In this document: positions 33,643-43,857 of the stretch, in pieces
How the letters are laid out: the number at the start of each line of letters is the position of its first letter
Numbering within the stretch: the first letter of the stretch is position 1
Source: Eubacterium sp. AB3007
GTDB taxonomy: Bacteria; Bacillota; Clostridia; Peptostreptococcales; Anaerovoracaceae
DNA length: 64,000 nucleotides
Reading direction: 5' to 3'
Assembly: GCF_000688015.1 (NCBI RefSeq)
Contig: NZ_JIAD01000001.1
Coordinates: 1,240,001-1,304,000, forward strand
Translations under genes and position numbers: made by a program
Notes under the pieces: model-generated
Database searches by the model: none
Told to the model about the DNA's origin: nothing
The model's input: the letters and a program-made list of their open reading frames with translations, nothing else

Positions 33643-36600
33643 CTAACAATCAGATTTTGACCGTCTGCGGCGGACAACTATGATGAGCAATGCAAGTACG
33701 GAAGAGAGCAAGATCAAAACGCTGACAACTAAGTTAGTGTCGTCACCTGTTCTTGTTCCACCTGCTTCCTTATACACATTTGTGATTTTTACAGTCTGGA
33801 TCAGCTTTGTGCCCTTCTTGGCTACCAGGTTGCCATTGCCGTCGTCGACGACTTCGATCGTGACTTTGTGTTTCTTCGTATCGTATGTCACGCCCTTGCT
33901 ATCACCCTTAGTCTCCTTGACTGTGTAAGTGTACTTTCCAGGCTCATCGAAGTCGATCTTGCCGAAGCTTACTGTCCGATCCTTGTCAGCCTTGGTGATA
34001 ACGATGGTATCTTCCTCAGGCATCGGTGCATTGCCGGACCCACTGAGCGTGAATTCGAACTCATCATCAGCAGTCCATTTGCGTCCTTCGAGAGTCTTCT
34101 TGACCTTGATCTCGCCGGTGCCTTCTGCTGCATAGGTATTGGTGAACTCTTCGGTCTGGATCAGCTTGGATCCTTCCTTAGCAACGATATGGCCCTTTCC
34201 GTCATCTACTGCCTCGATGGTGACTGTATGTTCTGTTGTATCATAAGTCACTCCGCCGAGTGTACCCTTGGTCTCCTTGACCTTGTAGGTGTAGGTGCCG
34301 GCCTTCGTGAACTTGATCTCGCCAAAGCTCTTGGTCTGATCCTTGTCAGCCTTCTTGATCGTGATGCTTCTGTCAGCTGGCAGCGGTGTGCCTTCGTCAG
34401 CACTGATCGTGAAGGTGAACTCATCATCATTCGTCCAGTCACGGCCTGTAAGAGTCTTCTTGACCTTGATCTCGCCGGTGCCTTCTGCTGCATAGGTATT
34501 GGTGAACTCTTCGGTCTGGATCAGCTTGGATCCTTCCTTAGCAACAATGTTGCCGTTGCCGTCATCTACTGCCTCGATGGTGACTGTATGTTCTGTTGTA
34601 TCATAAGTCACTCCGCCGAGTGTACCCTTGGTCTCCTTGACCTTGTAGGTGTAGGTGCCGGCCTTCTTGAACTTGATCTCGCCAAAGCTCTTGGTCTGAT
34701 CCTTGTCAGCCTTCTTGATCGTGATGCTTCTGTCAGCTGGCAGCGGTGTGCCTTCGTCAGCACTGATCGTGAAGGTGAACTCATCATCATTCGTCCAGTC
34801 ACGGCCTGTAAGAGTCTTCTTGACCTTGATCTCGCCGGTGCCTTCTGCTGCATAGGTATTGGTGAACTCTTCGGTCTGGATCAGCTTGGATCCTTCCTTA
34901 GCAACAATGTTGCCGTTGCCGTCATCTACTGCCTCGATGGTGACTGTATGCTCTGTTGTATCATAAGTCACTCCGCCGAGTGTACCCTTGGTCTCCTTGA
35001 CCTTGTAGGTGTAGGTGCCGGCCTTCTTGAACTTGATCTCGCCAAAGCTCTTGGTCTGATCTTCGTCACTCTTCTTGATCGTGATGCTTGTGTTATCTGG
35101 CAGCGGTGTGCCAGACTCAGTATCAGCTGCTTTCTCGATCGTGAAGGTGAACTCATCATCATTCGTCCAGTCACGGCCTGTAAGAGTCTTCTTGACCTTG
35201 ATCTCGCCGGTGCCTTCTGCTGCATAGGTATTGGTGAACTCCTTGGTCTGGATCAGCTCGCATCCGTCAGCTACGAGTTTGCCCTTACCATTATCCTTGA
35301 CCTTGATCGTGACTGTATGTTCTGTTGTATCATAAGTCACTCCGCCAATGCTGCCCTTAGTCTCTTTGACTACATACTTGTAGGTGCCGGCCTTCTTGAA
35401 CTTGATCTCGCCAAAGCTCTTGGTCTGATCTTCGTCACTCTTCTTGATCGTGATGCTTGTGTTATCTGGCAGCGGTGTGCCAGACTCAGTATCAGCTGCT
35501 TTCTCGATCGTGAAGGTGAACTCATCATCATTCGTCCAGTCACGGCCTGTAAGAGTCTTCTTGACCTTGATCTCGCCGGTGCCTTCTGCTGCATAGGTAT
35601 TGGTGAACTCCTTGGTCTGGATCAGCTCGCATCCGTCAGTTACGAGTTTGCCCTTACCATTATCCTTGACCTTGATCGTGACTGTATGTTCTGTTGTATC
35701 ATAAGTCACTCCGCCAATGCTGCCCTTAGTCTCTTTGACTACATACTTGTAGGTGCCGGCCTTCTTGAACTTGATCTCGCCAAAGCTCTTGGTCTGATCT
35801 TCGTCACTCTTCTTGATCGTGATGCTTGTGTTATCTGGCAGCGGTGTGCCAGACTCAGTATCAGCTGCTTTCTCGATCGTGAAGGTGAACTCATCATCAT
35901 TCGTCCAGTCACGGCCTGTAAGAGTCTTCTTGACCTTGATCTCGCCGGTGCCTTCTGCTGCATAGGTATTGGTGAACTCTTCGGTCTGGATCAGCTCGCA
36001 TCCGTCAGCTACGAGTTTGCCCTTACCATTATCCTTGACCTTGATCGTGACTGTATGTTCTGTTGTATCATAAGTCACTCCGCCAATGCTGCCCTTAGTC
36101 TCTTTGACTACATACTTGTAGGTGCCGGCCTTCTTGAACTTGATCTCGCCAAAGCTCTTGGTCTGATCTTCGTCACTCTTCTTGATCGTGATGCTTGTGT
36201 TATCTGGCAGCGGTGTGCCAGACTCAGTATCAGCTGCTTTCTCGATCGTGAAGGTGAACTCATCATCATTCGTCCAGTCACGGCCTGTAAGAGTCTTCTT
36301 GACCTTGATCTCGCCGGTGCCTTCTGCTGCATAGGTATTGGTGAACTCCTTGGTCTGGATCAGCTCGCATCCGTCAGCTACGAGTTTGCCCTTACCATTA
36401 TCCTTGACCTTGATCGTGACTGTATGTTCTGTTGTATCATAGGTCACTCCGCCAATGCTGCCCTTAGTCTCTTTGACTACATACTTGTAGGTGCCGGCCT
36501 TCTTGAACTTGATCTCGCCAAAGCTCTTGGTCTGATCTTCGTCACTCTTCTTGATCGTGATGCTTGTGTTATCTGGCAGCGGTGTGCCAGACTCAGTATC

Positions 36601-39600
36601 AGCTGCTTTCTCGATCGTGAAGGTGAACTCATCATCATTCGTCCAGTCACGGCCTGTAAGAGTCTTCTTGACCTTGATCTCGCCGGTGCCTTCTGCTGCA
36701 TAGGTATTGGTGAACTCCTTGGTCTGGATCAGCTCGCATCCGTCAGCTACGAGTTTGCCCTTACCATTATCCTTGACCTTGATCGTGACTGTATGTTCTG
36801 TTGTATCATAAGTCACTCCGCCAATGCTGCCCTTAGTCTCTTTGACTACATACTTGTAGGTGCCGGCCTTCTTGAACTTGATCTCGCCAAAGCTCTTGGT
36901 CTGATCTTCGTCACTCTTCTTGATCGTGATGCTTGTGTTATCTGGCAGCGGTGTGCCAGACTCAGTATCAGCTGCTTTCTCGATCGTGAAGGTGAACTCA
37001 TCATCATTCGTCCAGTCACGGCCTGTAAGAGTCTTCTTGACCTTGATCTCGCCGGTGCCTTCTGCTGCATAGGTATTGGTGAACTCCTTGGTCTGGATCA
37101 GCTCGCATCCGTCAGCTACGAGTTTGCCCTTACCATTATCCTTGACCTTGATCGTGACTGTATGTTCTGTTGTATCATAAGTCACTCCGCCAATGCTGCC
37201 CTTAGTCTCTTTGACTACATACTTATAGGTGCCGGCCTTCTTGAACTTGATCTCGCCAAAGCTCTTGGTCTGATCTTCGTCACTCTTCTTGATCGTGATG
37301 CTTGTGTTATCTGGCAGCGGTGTGCCAGACTCAGTATCAGCTGCTTTCTCGATCGTGAAGGTGAACTCATCATCATTCGTCCAGTCACGGCCTGTAAGAG
37401 TCTTCTTGACCTTGATCTCGCCGGTGCCTTCTGCTGCATAGGTATTGGTGAACTCCTTGGTCTGGATCAGCTCGCATCCGTCAGCTACGAGTTTGCCCTT
37501 ACCATTATCCTTGACCTTGATCGTGACTGTATGTTCTGTTGTATCATAAGTCACTCCGCCAATGCTGCCCTTAGTCTCTTTGACTACATACTTATAGGTG
37601 CCGGCCTTCTTGAACTTGATCTCGCCAAAGCTCTTGGTCTGATCTTCGTCACTCTTCTTGATCGTGATGCTTGTGTTATCTGGCAGCGGTGTGCCAGACT
37701 CAGTATCAGCTGCTTTCTCGATCGTGAAGGTGAACTCATCATCATTCGTCCAGTCACGGCCTGTAAGAGTCTTCTTGACCTTGATCTCGCCGGTGCCTTC
37801 TGCTGCATAAGTATTGGTGAACTCCTTGGTCTGGATCAGCTCGCATCCGTCAGCTACGAGTTTGCCCTTACCATTATCCTTGACCTTGATCGTGACTGTA
37901 TGTTCTGTTGTATCATAAGTCACTCCGCCAATGCTGCCCTTAGTCTCTTTGACTACATACTTGTAGGTGCCGGCCTTCTTGAACTTGATCTCGCCAAAGC
38001 TCTTGGTCTGATCTTCGTCACTCTTCTTGATCGTGATGCTTGTGTTATCTGGCAGCGGTGTGCCAGACTCAGTATCAGCTGCTTTCTCGATCGTGAAGGT
38101 GAACTCATCATCATTCGTCCAGTCACGGCCTGTAAGAGTCTTCTTGACCTTGATCTCGCCGGTGCCTTCTGCTGCATAGGTATTGGTGAACTCCTTGGTC
38201 TGGATCAGCTCGCATCCGTCAGCTACGAGTTTGCCCTTACCATTATCCTTGACCTTGATCGTGACTGTATGTTCTGTTGTATCATAAGTCACTCCGCCAA
38301 TGCTGCCCTTAGTCTCTTTGACTACATACTTATAGGTGCCGGCCTTCTTGAACTTGATCTCGCCAAAGCTCTTGGTCTGATCTTCGTCACTCTTCTTGAT
38401 CGTGATGCTTGTGTTATCTGGCAGCGGTGTGCCAGACTCAGTATCAGCTGCTTTCTCGATCGTGAAGGTGAACTCATCATCATTCGTCCAGTCACGGCCT
38501 GTAAGAGTCTTCTTGACCTTGATCTCGCCGGTGCCTTCTGCTGCATAGGTATTGGTGAACTCCTTGGTCTGGATCAGCTCGCATCCGTCAGCTACGAGTT
38601 TGCCCTTACCATTATCCTTGACCTTGATCGTGACTGTATGTTCTGTTGTATCATAAGTCACTCCGCCAATGCTGCCCTTAGTCTCTTTGACTACATACTT
38701 GTAGGTGCCGGCCTTCTTGAACTTGATCTCGCCAAAGCTCTTGGTCTGATCTTCGTCACTCTTCTTGATCGTGATGCTTGTGTTATCTGGCAGCGGTGTG
38801 CCAGACTCAGTATCAGCTGCTTTCTCGATCGTGAAGGTGAACTCATCATCATTCGTCCAGTCACGGCCTGTAAGAGTCTTCTTGACCTTGATCTCGCCGG
38901 TGCCTTCTGCTGCATAGGTATTGGTGACCTTAACCGTTCCATCCGATTCTGCATTTCTTGCTTCAGTTGTTTCAGATCCTTTAGCCTTATATGAATATGT
39001 AACAGTTGCGCTGAGACCTGTTTCTGAACTAGAATCTTCAACGACTTTCACAGTAGCAACGTAAGTACCTTCGTCGTAAGTTACTCCAGGAAGATTCCCT
39101 TTCTCTTCCGTGATGTTATAGATGTAGGTTCCTACAGCATTGTATGTGATATCACCAAAGCTAACGGATGGTTCATTTTTAGTTGCGGTTTTGTTTAAGT
39201 CTGTCGGTGCTGGAGCATTATCCACGCATTCCACAGTAAACTTGAATGTGTCAGCGTCTCCCCATGTTCGGCCTGTGAAATTCTTCGTGACACCGAAGGA
39301 AGCTGTAGCGCTCTTTTCCTCTGTCTTTTCGTTTATGAAATGAGCTGCAAACACTTGAGTCTTTCCGGCTTCTATTGTTCCACTGAAATTACCGTTATTC
39401 GCCGGAGTTGTCTGTGTGTACCCGGCGGTTGCTTTTTCACCGACCTCGAATTTTGTTCCTGGAGTAAGTCCGACAATAGTAACCGTCTGGGCCGGGGTAA
39501 GCTCTACTTCAAACTTACCGTTGTTAAGAGTATAAGTCTTGCCTACATCATCCTTGTCAGCCTCAGAAATGACAGCACTAACAGTTCCAGTTAAATCGTT

Positions 39601-42600
39601 GTTATCCTTATCTTTTAAACTTACTTCAAATTTAAATTTCTGTGTGGAATTCCTTTCGTTGGAAACTTCTTTGCTTATAGCAAGACCACCGGTGACAGTG
39701 TTCACGAACATAGCATCATCCGGGCCTGACAGTTCTGTTACTTTTTCTCCTGTAATTACGCCATCATCACCAATCACAGTTGTGACATCTACGTCCTTTT
39801 CAAGCTTGTAATAAGTGTCCTCGTGAGAGTAAATAATATTATCTGCACTATCAGTAGTGTGAGTTACTTTCGCCTTTACAACAAACTTGGTCCCATCAAG
39901 CGATGTGAATTCATCTGCCCCTGTATTCTTCTCACTAAGCAAATAGAAATATGTACCATCTTTGCTCCATTTGATTTCTTTGAAGTTAACATTCGCACCT
40001 TCGTTCTGGACTTCCTGATACTTATTCTCGTCTTTCTGCTCACCTTCTTGTGGTTCAGGAGTCCAGCCTGAATCCCATGCCTGCAAAATGAATGTATATT
40101 TCTGGTCTGATGTAGGATCAACACCATTGACAGTCTTTTTTAATACAAAGCTGACTGCAGCATCTATAATGCTTCCACCCTTATAAGCCCACTGATGGCC
40201 TTCTGAATTAGAATATGCGCTGTTACATACGATGCATCCGTTATAATCACCCGAAGCAATTCTTACATCAGCATTAGGCGCTACAACATGACCAAGCTCA
40301 GGTGACTGGCTTGATGTTGTGACATAAGTAGCATTAGGGAAATTCCACACAATTGAAAGACCTGTACCATCTTCTTTAGTCGACCCCTTTCCATCAGGAT
40401 CAGAATGATTTTCAAGCCAACTTCCCGGGGTTGCGCCGTCTATCTGGTAAAGCATTGGAAGTGCAGTATCCCCACTATCAAGGACATTCACAACAGTAGC
40501 CTTTGTATCTTCTTTGCTCGCATCACCTACATCAACGATCTTGATTTTATAGGGAAGATTGTCAGGGTTGCTGATAGTAATATTCTGTCCGCCGTGGATA
40601 GTTACAATATATGCTCCGCTATCCTGGGGAAGATCATTGGTAACAGTTACAGTTGTCGCATGCTCTATAAGTGTATTCGATGTACTGACAACTTCGTTCC
40701 TGAGCCGATCCCAGTCAATGTAGTTGCTGTTGGCAATCGTTCTTCCTTGTCGGTTAAGTCCTTTGTCATTTTTAAAATCAACACCGTTAACAGTGTCTCC
40801 AATAACGATGTTCTGACTGCCTATATAGAAGTCAGGAGGATTATTATTAGCATTACGCCCGTTGACACTTACCTGTGTTGAAAGATTTGCAAATGATCCG
40901 ACATATGATGGTTTGGTGAGTAATGAACTGTCAGCGATCATCGGTGCGTCGCCTGACAATTCTCCTCTGATGAGAGCTCCTCCCATCATATGTGTGTCAT
41001 TTTTAAGAGCACCATTAACATAATTAATACCATCATGCGTACGTACTGTAGTATCTGAAGGGTCACAAAGTGTTACGACATTATATCCATTCAGAATGTA
41101 CTCAAGTGAATACTCCGGAAGCTGATTGGTATCTTTACTGAGACGGACTATATCATAACGATAGGTTACTTTATTATCATTATCCGCACTAGTAACTCTC
41201 TCATAATCCTGATCCGAGGGATAGTCTTTCGGAACTACAGGATAATGCTTAACAATGTAATCATTAATAACACCACCCTCTGCTATAGGGTTAAGCTTTC
41301 CATTATAAGCATTTGCAGGACTATAAATAACACCTTCTTCACTTCCTGCCCACAGCTTCACAGTAACTTTCTTTTCATGTCCTGTAATCTTCTCATTCGG
41401 GGCCTTTCCCTGATAAGGAATCTCCCATTCTGTCACAGGAATATCAAAAGTCTTGCCTCCATCGGATGAATAGTCACTTGTTACCGGCACCAATGCCTCT
41501 GTATTTGTACCGGTAGTATGCTCAACGGTGACCCATGCATAAAGATACACTCCTTCAGGAATTGTGAGCGGTTTATCACTTATTACCCGGACAAAATATT
41601 TTGATTCATTAGCTACTCGAAGAGTAACAACTGAACGGGTCTTATCATCGTTCTGCACATTGCTTACAAATGTATAACCATCAGGATCCGAACTGTCCAT
41701 GGCATGCGCTTCATTACCGTTATTTGGATTATTACCGCTAACGATACGAACATTTTTTACAGTATAGCCGGCAGTAATTGCGTCAGCATAACTGATCTGA
41801 CTTCCGGTATCTGTGTAATTTGTCGTCTCTACACCTGTATCAGGGTCAGTAGTCGTTGTAGTCGTACACTCTTTGAAACTGTTGATCGAAACCACAGGGT
41901 TTGATTGAGTCAATGATATAGGTGTTATTCCCCATCCTACAACGTTATTCTGGCTATCAACAATATCCGCTCTCGCAAAATAGTTACCTGAAATTGCAGG
42001 AGCATCTCCTGAACCAGGAGTAACTGTTACAGACTGATCCTGAGAAACGAAATTCACAGCAACTTCATAACCATCCTGCGCATCTGTAACCTTGATAATG
42101 ATCTCACTGCCATCTTTCATCGTGATGGTCAGTGTCTCTTCTGTGCTGAACGCCTTCTTGCTTGTCAGTGTCCAGTCTGTATCAAAAAAGCCCTTGTTTT
42201 CTTCAACTTCAACGAGATCAGTGTTAGAGAATGTTACTGACTTTACATTATTTACGTCCTTGTCGATGTGGAGCTTCTTGAAGACTTTGCTCAGTTCAAT
42301 GCTTCCCTCACCAGGGATGCTGAACTTGTACTCGCCGTACTCAAAATCAACTGTGTACGCGAACACAGAGAAATCGCTGGTCTCGAAATTGACTGTCTCG
42401 TTCTTAACGTTGACTGCGAGGGCGTTATCGGCTTTGGTTACTTCTTCTACTTTAATGTCGCCAGCGCTGATGTCCCTGGCGTCGGCTGTGGTATCGAACT
42501 GTTCTTTTATTTTTTTCTTGAGCGGGAGATGGATGACGTTGACATCGGATGTTTTCTTTGCCCCAATCGAGTCAGAGAGCTGCTCATCGAGGAACTCAAA

Positions 42601-43239
42601 GGTAACCGAAACCGTTCCGGATTCCGGCTGAAGTTCTACTCCGTCTTTGATGAATGCAACGTCATACAGAAGCGTATTGTTTCCATCGTACTTTGATTCG
42701 GAGTTGCTATTTAGGGCTTCCATATACGCATCGTAATTGTATCCCTTGGATCCCTCGCTTATCGCCTTCACTACAAGCTCAGCATCATCGGGAATTGCTG
42801 ATGGATCTTCAAGAACAGCAGTCACCTTCATGTGGTCATCCTGCCACTGATACTTGGATCGAGTTTGATCGGATTCAGTATCGTCCGGCTTTGTCGCATC
42901 TTCTTGATTGTCTGACTTTGTTGCCTCTTCCTTCACATAGTTCTCAGCCTCTTTGGCCTCCGCCTTATCCTTGTTGACTGAGTTCTGTGAAGATTCCTCC
43001 TTGGCCTGAGACTTTTGCTCAGAACCCTGCCTGGAGTTGTCAGGAACTGCTTCTTCTGCAGCAGTGTTGACTTTTGCTTTAGATTGGTCGACATCATCAT
43101 TCTGATTCGTAGCTACCGGTGTTCCATTTGCTATAGCATATGCTGTCATTGTGCCGGTGCCTGTCATTGGGACAAACGCCATAACAAAAGCCATGATCAG
43201 ACTGACAATAGTCTTCTTAAAATTTCTTGAGTTACGCAT
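33643..43239 (-). CDS. Giant Spy0128/FctA-repeat surface protein (3198 aa)
   Basis: The start is ATG 43239 (MRNSRNFKKTIVS), with AGGAG seven bases upstream; a TTG 39 bp earlier has no site. Signal peptide residues 1-34 (ends MTAYA). A Glu/Lys/Asn-rich linker (to about 130), a beta-rich segment (to about 340) and a head domain (about 340-1020) follow. Three divergent pilin-type modules (about 1021-1445) lead into the 14-module array (about 1446-3158). Each array module has the FctA/Spy0128 signature: Lys in IKVKKTLTGRDW, Glu in YKYVVKETKG, Asn in FTNTY, which should give an intramolecular isopeptide bond. The end is GGTRTGDDTN, a membrane helix, then RRRRSKSDC. It is probably a stiff, protease-resistant stalk carrying the N-terminal head. 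It has its own promoter and terminator, and lies upstream of the other giant protein. Confidence 0.93.
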   Translation of the reverse strand: MRNSRNFKKTIVSLIMAFVMAFVPMTGTGTMTAYAIANGTPVATNQNDDVDQSKAKVNTAAEEAVPDNSRQGSEQKSQAKEESSQNSVNKDKAEAKEAENYVKEEATKSDNQEDATKPDDTESDQTRSKYQWQDDHMKVTAVLEDPSAIPDDAELVVKAISEGSKGYNYDAYMEALNSNSESKYDGNNTLLYDVAFIKDGVELQPESGTVSVTFEFLDEQLSDSIGAKKTSDVNVIHLPLKKKIKEQFDTTADARDISAGDIKVEEVTKADNALAVNVKNETVNFETSDFSVFAYTVDFEYGEYKFSIPGEGSIELSKVFKKLHIDKDVNNVKSVTFSNTDLVEVEENKGFFDTDWTLTSKKAFSTEETLTITMKDGSEIIIKVTDAQDGYEVAVNFVSQDQSVTVTPGSGDAPAISGNYFARADIVDSQNNVVGWGITPISLTQSNPVVSINSFKECTTTTTTDPDTGVETTNYTDTGSQISYADAITAGYTVKNVRIVSGNNPNNGNEAHAMDSSDPDGYTFVSNVQNDDKTRSVVTLRVANESKYFVRVISDKPLTIPEGVYLYAWVTVEHTTGTNTEALVPVTSDYSSDGGKTFDIPVTEWEIPYQGKAPNEKITGHEKKVTVKLWAGSEEGVIYSPANAYNGKLNPIAEGGVINDYIVKHYPVVPKDYPSDQDYERVTSADNDNKVTYRYDIVRLSKDTNQLPEYSLEYILNGYNVVTLCDPSDTTVRTHDGINYVNGALKNDTHMMGGALIRGELSGDAPMIADSSLLTKPSYVGSFANLSTQVSVNGRNANNNPPDFYIGSQNIVIGDTVNGVDFKNDKGLNRQGRTIANSNYIDWDRLRNEVVSTSNTLIEHATTVTVTNDLPQDSGAYIVTIHGGQNITISNPDNLPYKIKIVDVGDASKEDTKATVVNVLDSGDTALPMLYQIDGATPGSWLENHSDPDGKGSTKEDGTGLSIVWNFPNATYVTTSSQSPELGHVVAPNADVRIASGDYNGCIVCNSAYSNSEGHQWAYKGGSIIDAAVSFVLKKTVNGVDPTSDQKYTFILQAWDSGWTPEPQEGEQKDENKYQEVQNEGANVNFKEIKWSKDGTYFYLLSEKNTGADEFTSLDGTKFVVKAKVTHTTDSADNIIYSHEDTYYKLEKDVDVTTVIGDDGVITGEKVTELSGPDDAMFVNTVTGGLAISKEVSNERNSTQKFKFEVSLKDKDNNDLTGTVSAVISEADKDDVGKTYTLNNGKFEVELTPAQTVTIVGLTPGTKFEVGEKATAGYTQTTPANNGNFSGTIEAGKTQVFAAHFINEKTEEKSATASFGVTKNFTGRTWGDADTFKFTVECVDNAPAPTDLNKTATKNEPSVSFGDITYNAVGTYIYNITEEKGNLPGVTYDEGTYVATVKVVEDSSSETGLSATVTYSYKAKGSETTEARNAESDGTVKVTNTYAAEGTGEIKVKKTLTGRDWTNDDEFTFTIEKAADTESGTPLPDNTSITIKKSDEDQTKSFGEIKFKKAGTYKYVVKETKGSIGGVTYDTTEHTVTIKVKDNGKGKLVADGCELIQTKEFTNTYAAEGTGEIKVKKTLTGRDWTNDDEFTFTIEKAADTESGTPLPDNTSITIKKSDEDQTKSFGEIKFKKAGTYKYVVKETKGSIGGVTYDTTEHTVTIKVKDNGKGKLVADGCELIQTKEFTNTYAAEGTGEIKVKKTLTGRDWTNDDEFTFTIEKAADTESGTPLPDNTSITIKKSDEDQTKSFGEIKFKKAGTYKYVVKETKGSIGGVTYDTTEHTVTIKVKDNGKGKLVADGCELIQTKEFTNTYAAEGTGEIKVKKTLTGRDWTNDDEFTFTIEKAADTESGTPLPDNTSITIKKSDEDQTKSFGEIKFKKAGTYKYVVKETKGSIGGVTYDTTEHTVTIKVKDNGKGKLVADGCELIQTKEFTNTYAAEGTGEIKVKKTLTGRDWTNDDEFTFTIEKAADTESGTPLPDNTSITIKKSDEDQTKSFGEIKFKKAGTYKYVVKETKGSIGGVTYDTTEHTVTIKVKDNGKGKLVADGCELIQTKEFTNTYAAEGTGEIKVKKTLTGRDWTNDDEFTFTIEKAADTESGTPLPDNTSITIKKSDEDQTKSFGEIKFKKAGTYKYVVKETKGSIGGVTYDTTEHTVTIKVKDNGKGKLVADGCELIQTKEFTNTYAAEGTGEIKVKKTLTGRDWTNDDEFTFTIEKAADTESGTPLPDNTSITIKKSDEDQTKSFGEIKFKKAGTYKYVVKETKGSIGGVTYDTTEHTVTIKVKDNGKGKLVADGCELIQTKEFTNTYAAEGTGEIKVKKTLTGRDWTNDDEFTFTIEKAADTESGTPLPDNTSITIKKSDEDQTKSFGEIKFKKAGTYKYVVKETKGSIGGVTYDTTEHTVTIKVKDNGKGKLVADGCELIQTEEFTNTYAAEGTGEIKVKKTLTGRDWTNDDEFTFTIEKAADTESGTPLPDNTSITIKKSDEDQTKSFGEIKFKKAGTYKYVVKETKGSIGGVTYDTTEHTVTIKVKDNGKGKLVTDGCELIQTKEFTNTYAAEGTGEIKVKKTLTGRDWTNDDEFTFTIEKAADTESGTPLPDNTSITIKKSDEDQTKSFGEIKFKKAGTYKYVVKETKGSIGGVTYDTTEHTVTIKVKDNGKGKLVADGCELIQTKEFTNTYAAEGTGEIKVKKTLTGRDWTNDDEFTFTIEKAADTESGTPLPDNTSITIKKSDEDQTKSFGEIKFKKAGTYTYKVKETKGTLGGVTYDTTEHTVTIEAVDDGNGNIVAKEGSKLIQTEEFTNTYAAEGTGEIKVKKTLTGRDWTNDDEFTFTISADEGTPLPADRSITIKKADKDQTKSFGEIKFKKAGTYTYKVKETKGTLGGVTYDTTEHTVTIEAVDDGNGNIVAKEGSKLIQTEEFTNTYAAEGTGEIKVKKTLTGRDWTNDDEFTFTISADEGTPLPADRSITIKKADKDQTKSFGEIKFTKAGTYTYKVKETKGTLGGVTYDTTEHTVTIEAVDDGKGHIVAKEGSKLIQTEEFTNTYAAEGTGEIKVKKTLEGRKWTADDEFEFTLSGSGNAPMPEEDTIVITKADKDRTVSFGKIDFDEPGKYTYTVKETKGDSKGVTYDTKKHKVTIEVVDDGNGNLVAKKGTKLIQTVKITNVYKEAGGTRTGDDTNLVVSVLILLSSVLALLIIVVRRRRSKSDC
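33769..38904 (-). repeat. Tandem array of 14 isopeptide-domain units
   Basis: Units start (minus strand) at 38904 and repeat every 369 bp for ten copies down to 35215. Unit 11 (35214-34843, 372 bp) is a hybrid: its first half is like units 1-10, its second half like units 12-13. Units 12 (34842-34483) and 13 (34482-34123) are 360 bp. Unit 14 (34122 to about 33769) is clearly diverged. Units 1-10 differ by only a few bases each, for example A to T at LV[A/T]DGC in unit 9 and KEF to EEF at the end of unit 8. Confidence 0.95.
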
Positions 43240-43338
43240 CACTATTCTCCTGCTAAAAGTTACAATTGGCTTTATCAATAATTAATCAATTCTGGCTTAC
43301 CCGACCAGAATTCATTTAGCTTTACTTATGTATTGTTT

Positions 43339-43367
43339 ATATTACATTACAAAACTGTTATTGTCAA
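43339..43367 (-). promoter_or_regulatory. Sigma-A promoter of the 3198-aa gene
   Basis: Minus strand TTGACA (43367-43362), 17 bp, TAATAT (43344-43339). The 95-nt leader contains an AATTCTGG ... CCAGAATT hairpin (about 43287-43312). Confidence 0.75.
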
Positions 43368-43520
43368 TGAGATCATCGCGAAAATTAGCTTTTGGTTAAT
43401 CGATTTTCTTTACTTCGCTGGATTACAGGAACTCTTACTCTACAAGTCATGTAGGAAGCTCATGAATACTGCTTAAGTACCAATTCTATAAGGTCAGAAA
43501 AAGGAATAGCGTAGCGCCAA

Positions 43521-43548
43521 AGAAAGAGGCCCATTCGGGCCTCTTTCT
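43521..43548. terminator. Hairpin resembling a terminator
   Basis: AGAAAGAGGCCC-ATTC-GGGCCTCTTTCT, 12-bp perfect stem in the gap between tmRNA and the surface protein promoter. The rest of 43379-43690 shows no gene. Confidence 0.6.
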
Positions 43549-43690
43549 GCAGACAGTATCCTATTCAGTTGACAACAATCTCAAGGAATTCCTAAAGTTT
43601 TTCCTTCAGAAAATGCGAATGACAATTCTTCAAAGAAAATGCTGAAGGAGAAACTACTGGCTGGCCCACTGAATATCCTTGTAAGTTGCC

Positions 43691-43721
43691 TTTTTTCGTT
43701 CCTGGTGGAGACGGCGGGAGT
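43691..43721 (-). repeat. Duplicate of the tmRNA 3' end
   Basis: 31 bp identical except one base to 43881-43911, which spans the tmRNA acceptor stem/CCA and its downstream flank. The 160 bp between the copies contains hairpins and, on the plus strand, GGGTTCGACTCCCATC, a T-arm-like sequence in opposite orientation. It resembles an integration scar or a structured repeat. See findings. Confidence 0.75.
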
Positions 43722-43857
43722 TACGCGGATGCTCTGCATCCGCCGTCCGTCGCCTCCCTTTTCGGTCGGCTCGGACCACCGGCTACTCGAAGGTTCACTG
43801 AACCTTCTCGCTTCACGCCGATGCCCTTTCGGGTTCGACTCCCATCTTCTTTACGAA

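Noticed and set aside
33769..38904. DNA repeat array as CRISPR or satellite
   Set aside because: The 369-bp units are in-frame protein modules with conserved isopeptide residues.
33868..38994. A 1708-codon open frame on the plus strand
   Set aside because: It lies entirely antisense to the isopeptide array and its long openness follows from the 369-bp periodicity (a multiple of three, so one stop-free unit repeats). It has no ribosome site, signal peptide or recognisable fold.
34248..39041. Thirteen repeated small minus-strand frames inside the array
   Set aside because: They are the same alternative frame of each repeat unit, Arg/Ser-rich, without ribosome sites.
20578..43239. Pilus gene cluster
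   Set aside because: No class C sortase, no YPK-type pilin motif and only two huge proteins with their own promoter and terminator each.
43240..43278. TTG start 13 codons upstream in the 3198-aa protein
   Set aside because: No ribosome site; the ATG at 43239 has AGGAG at good spacing and gives a normal signal peptide.
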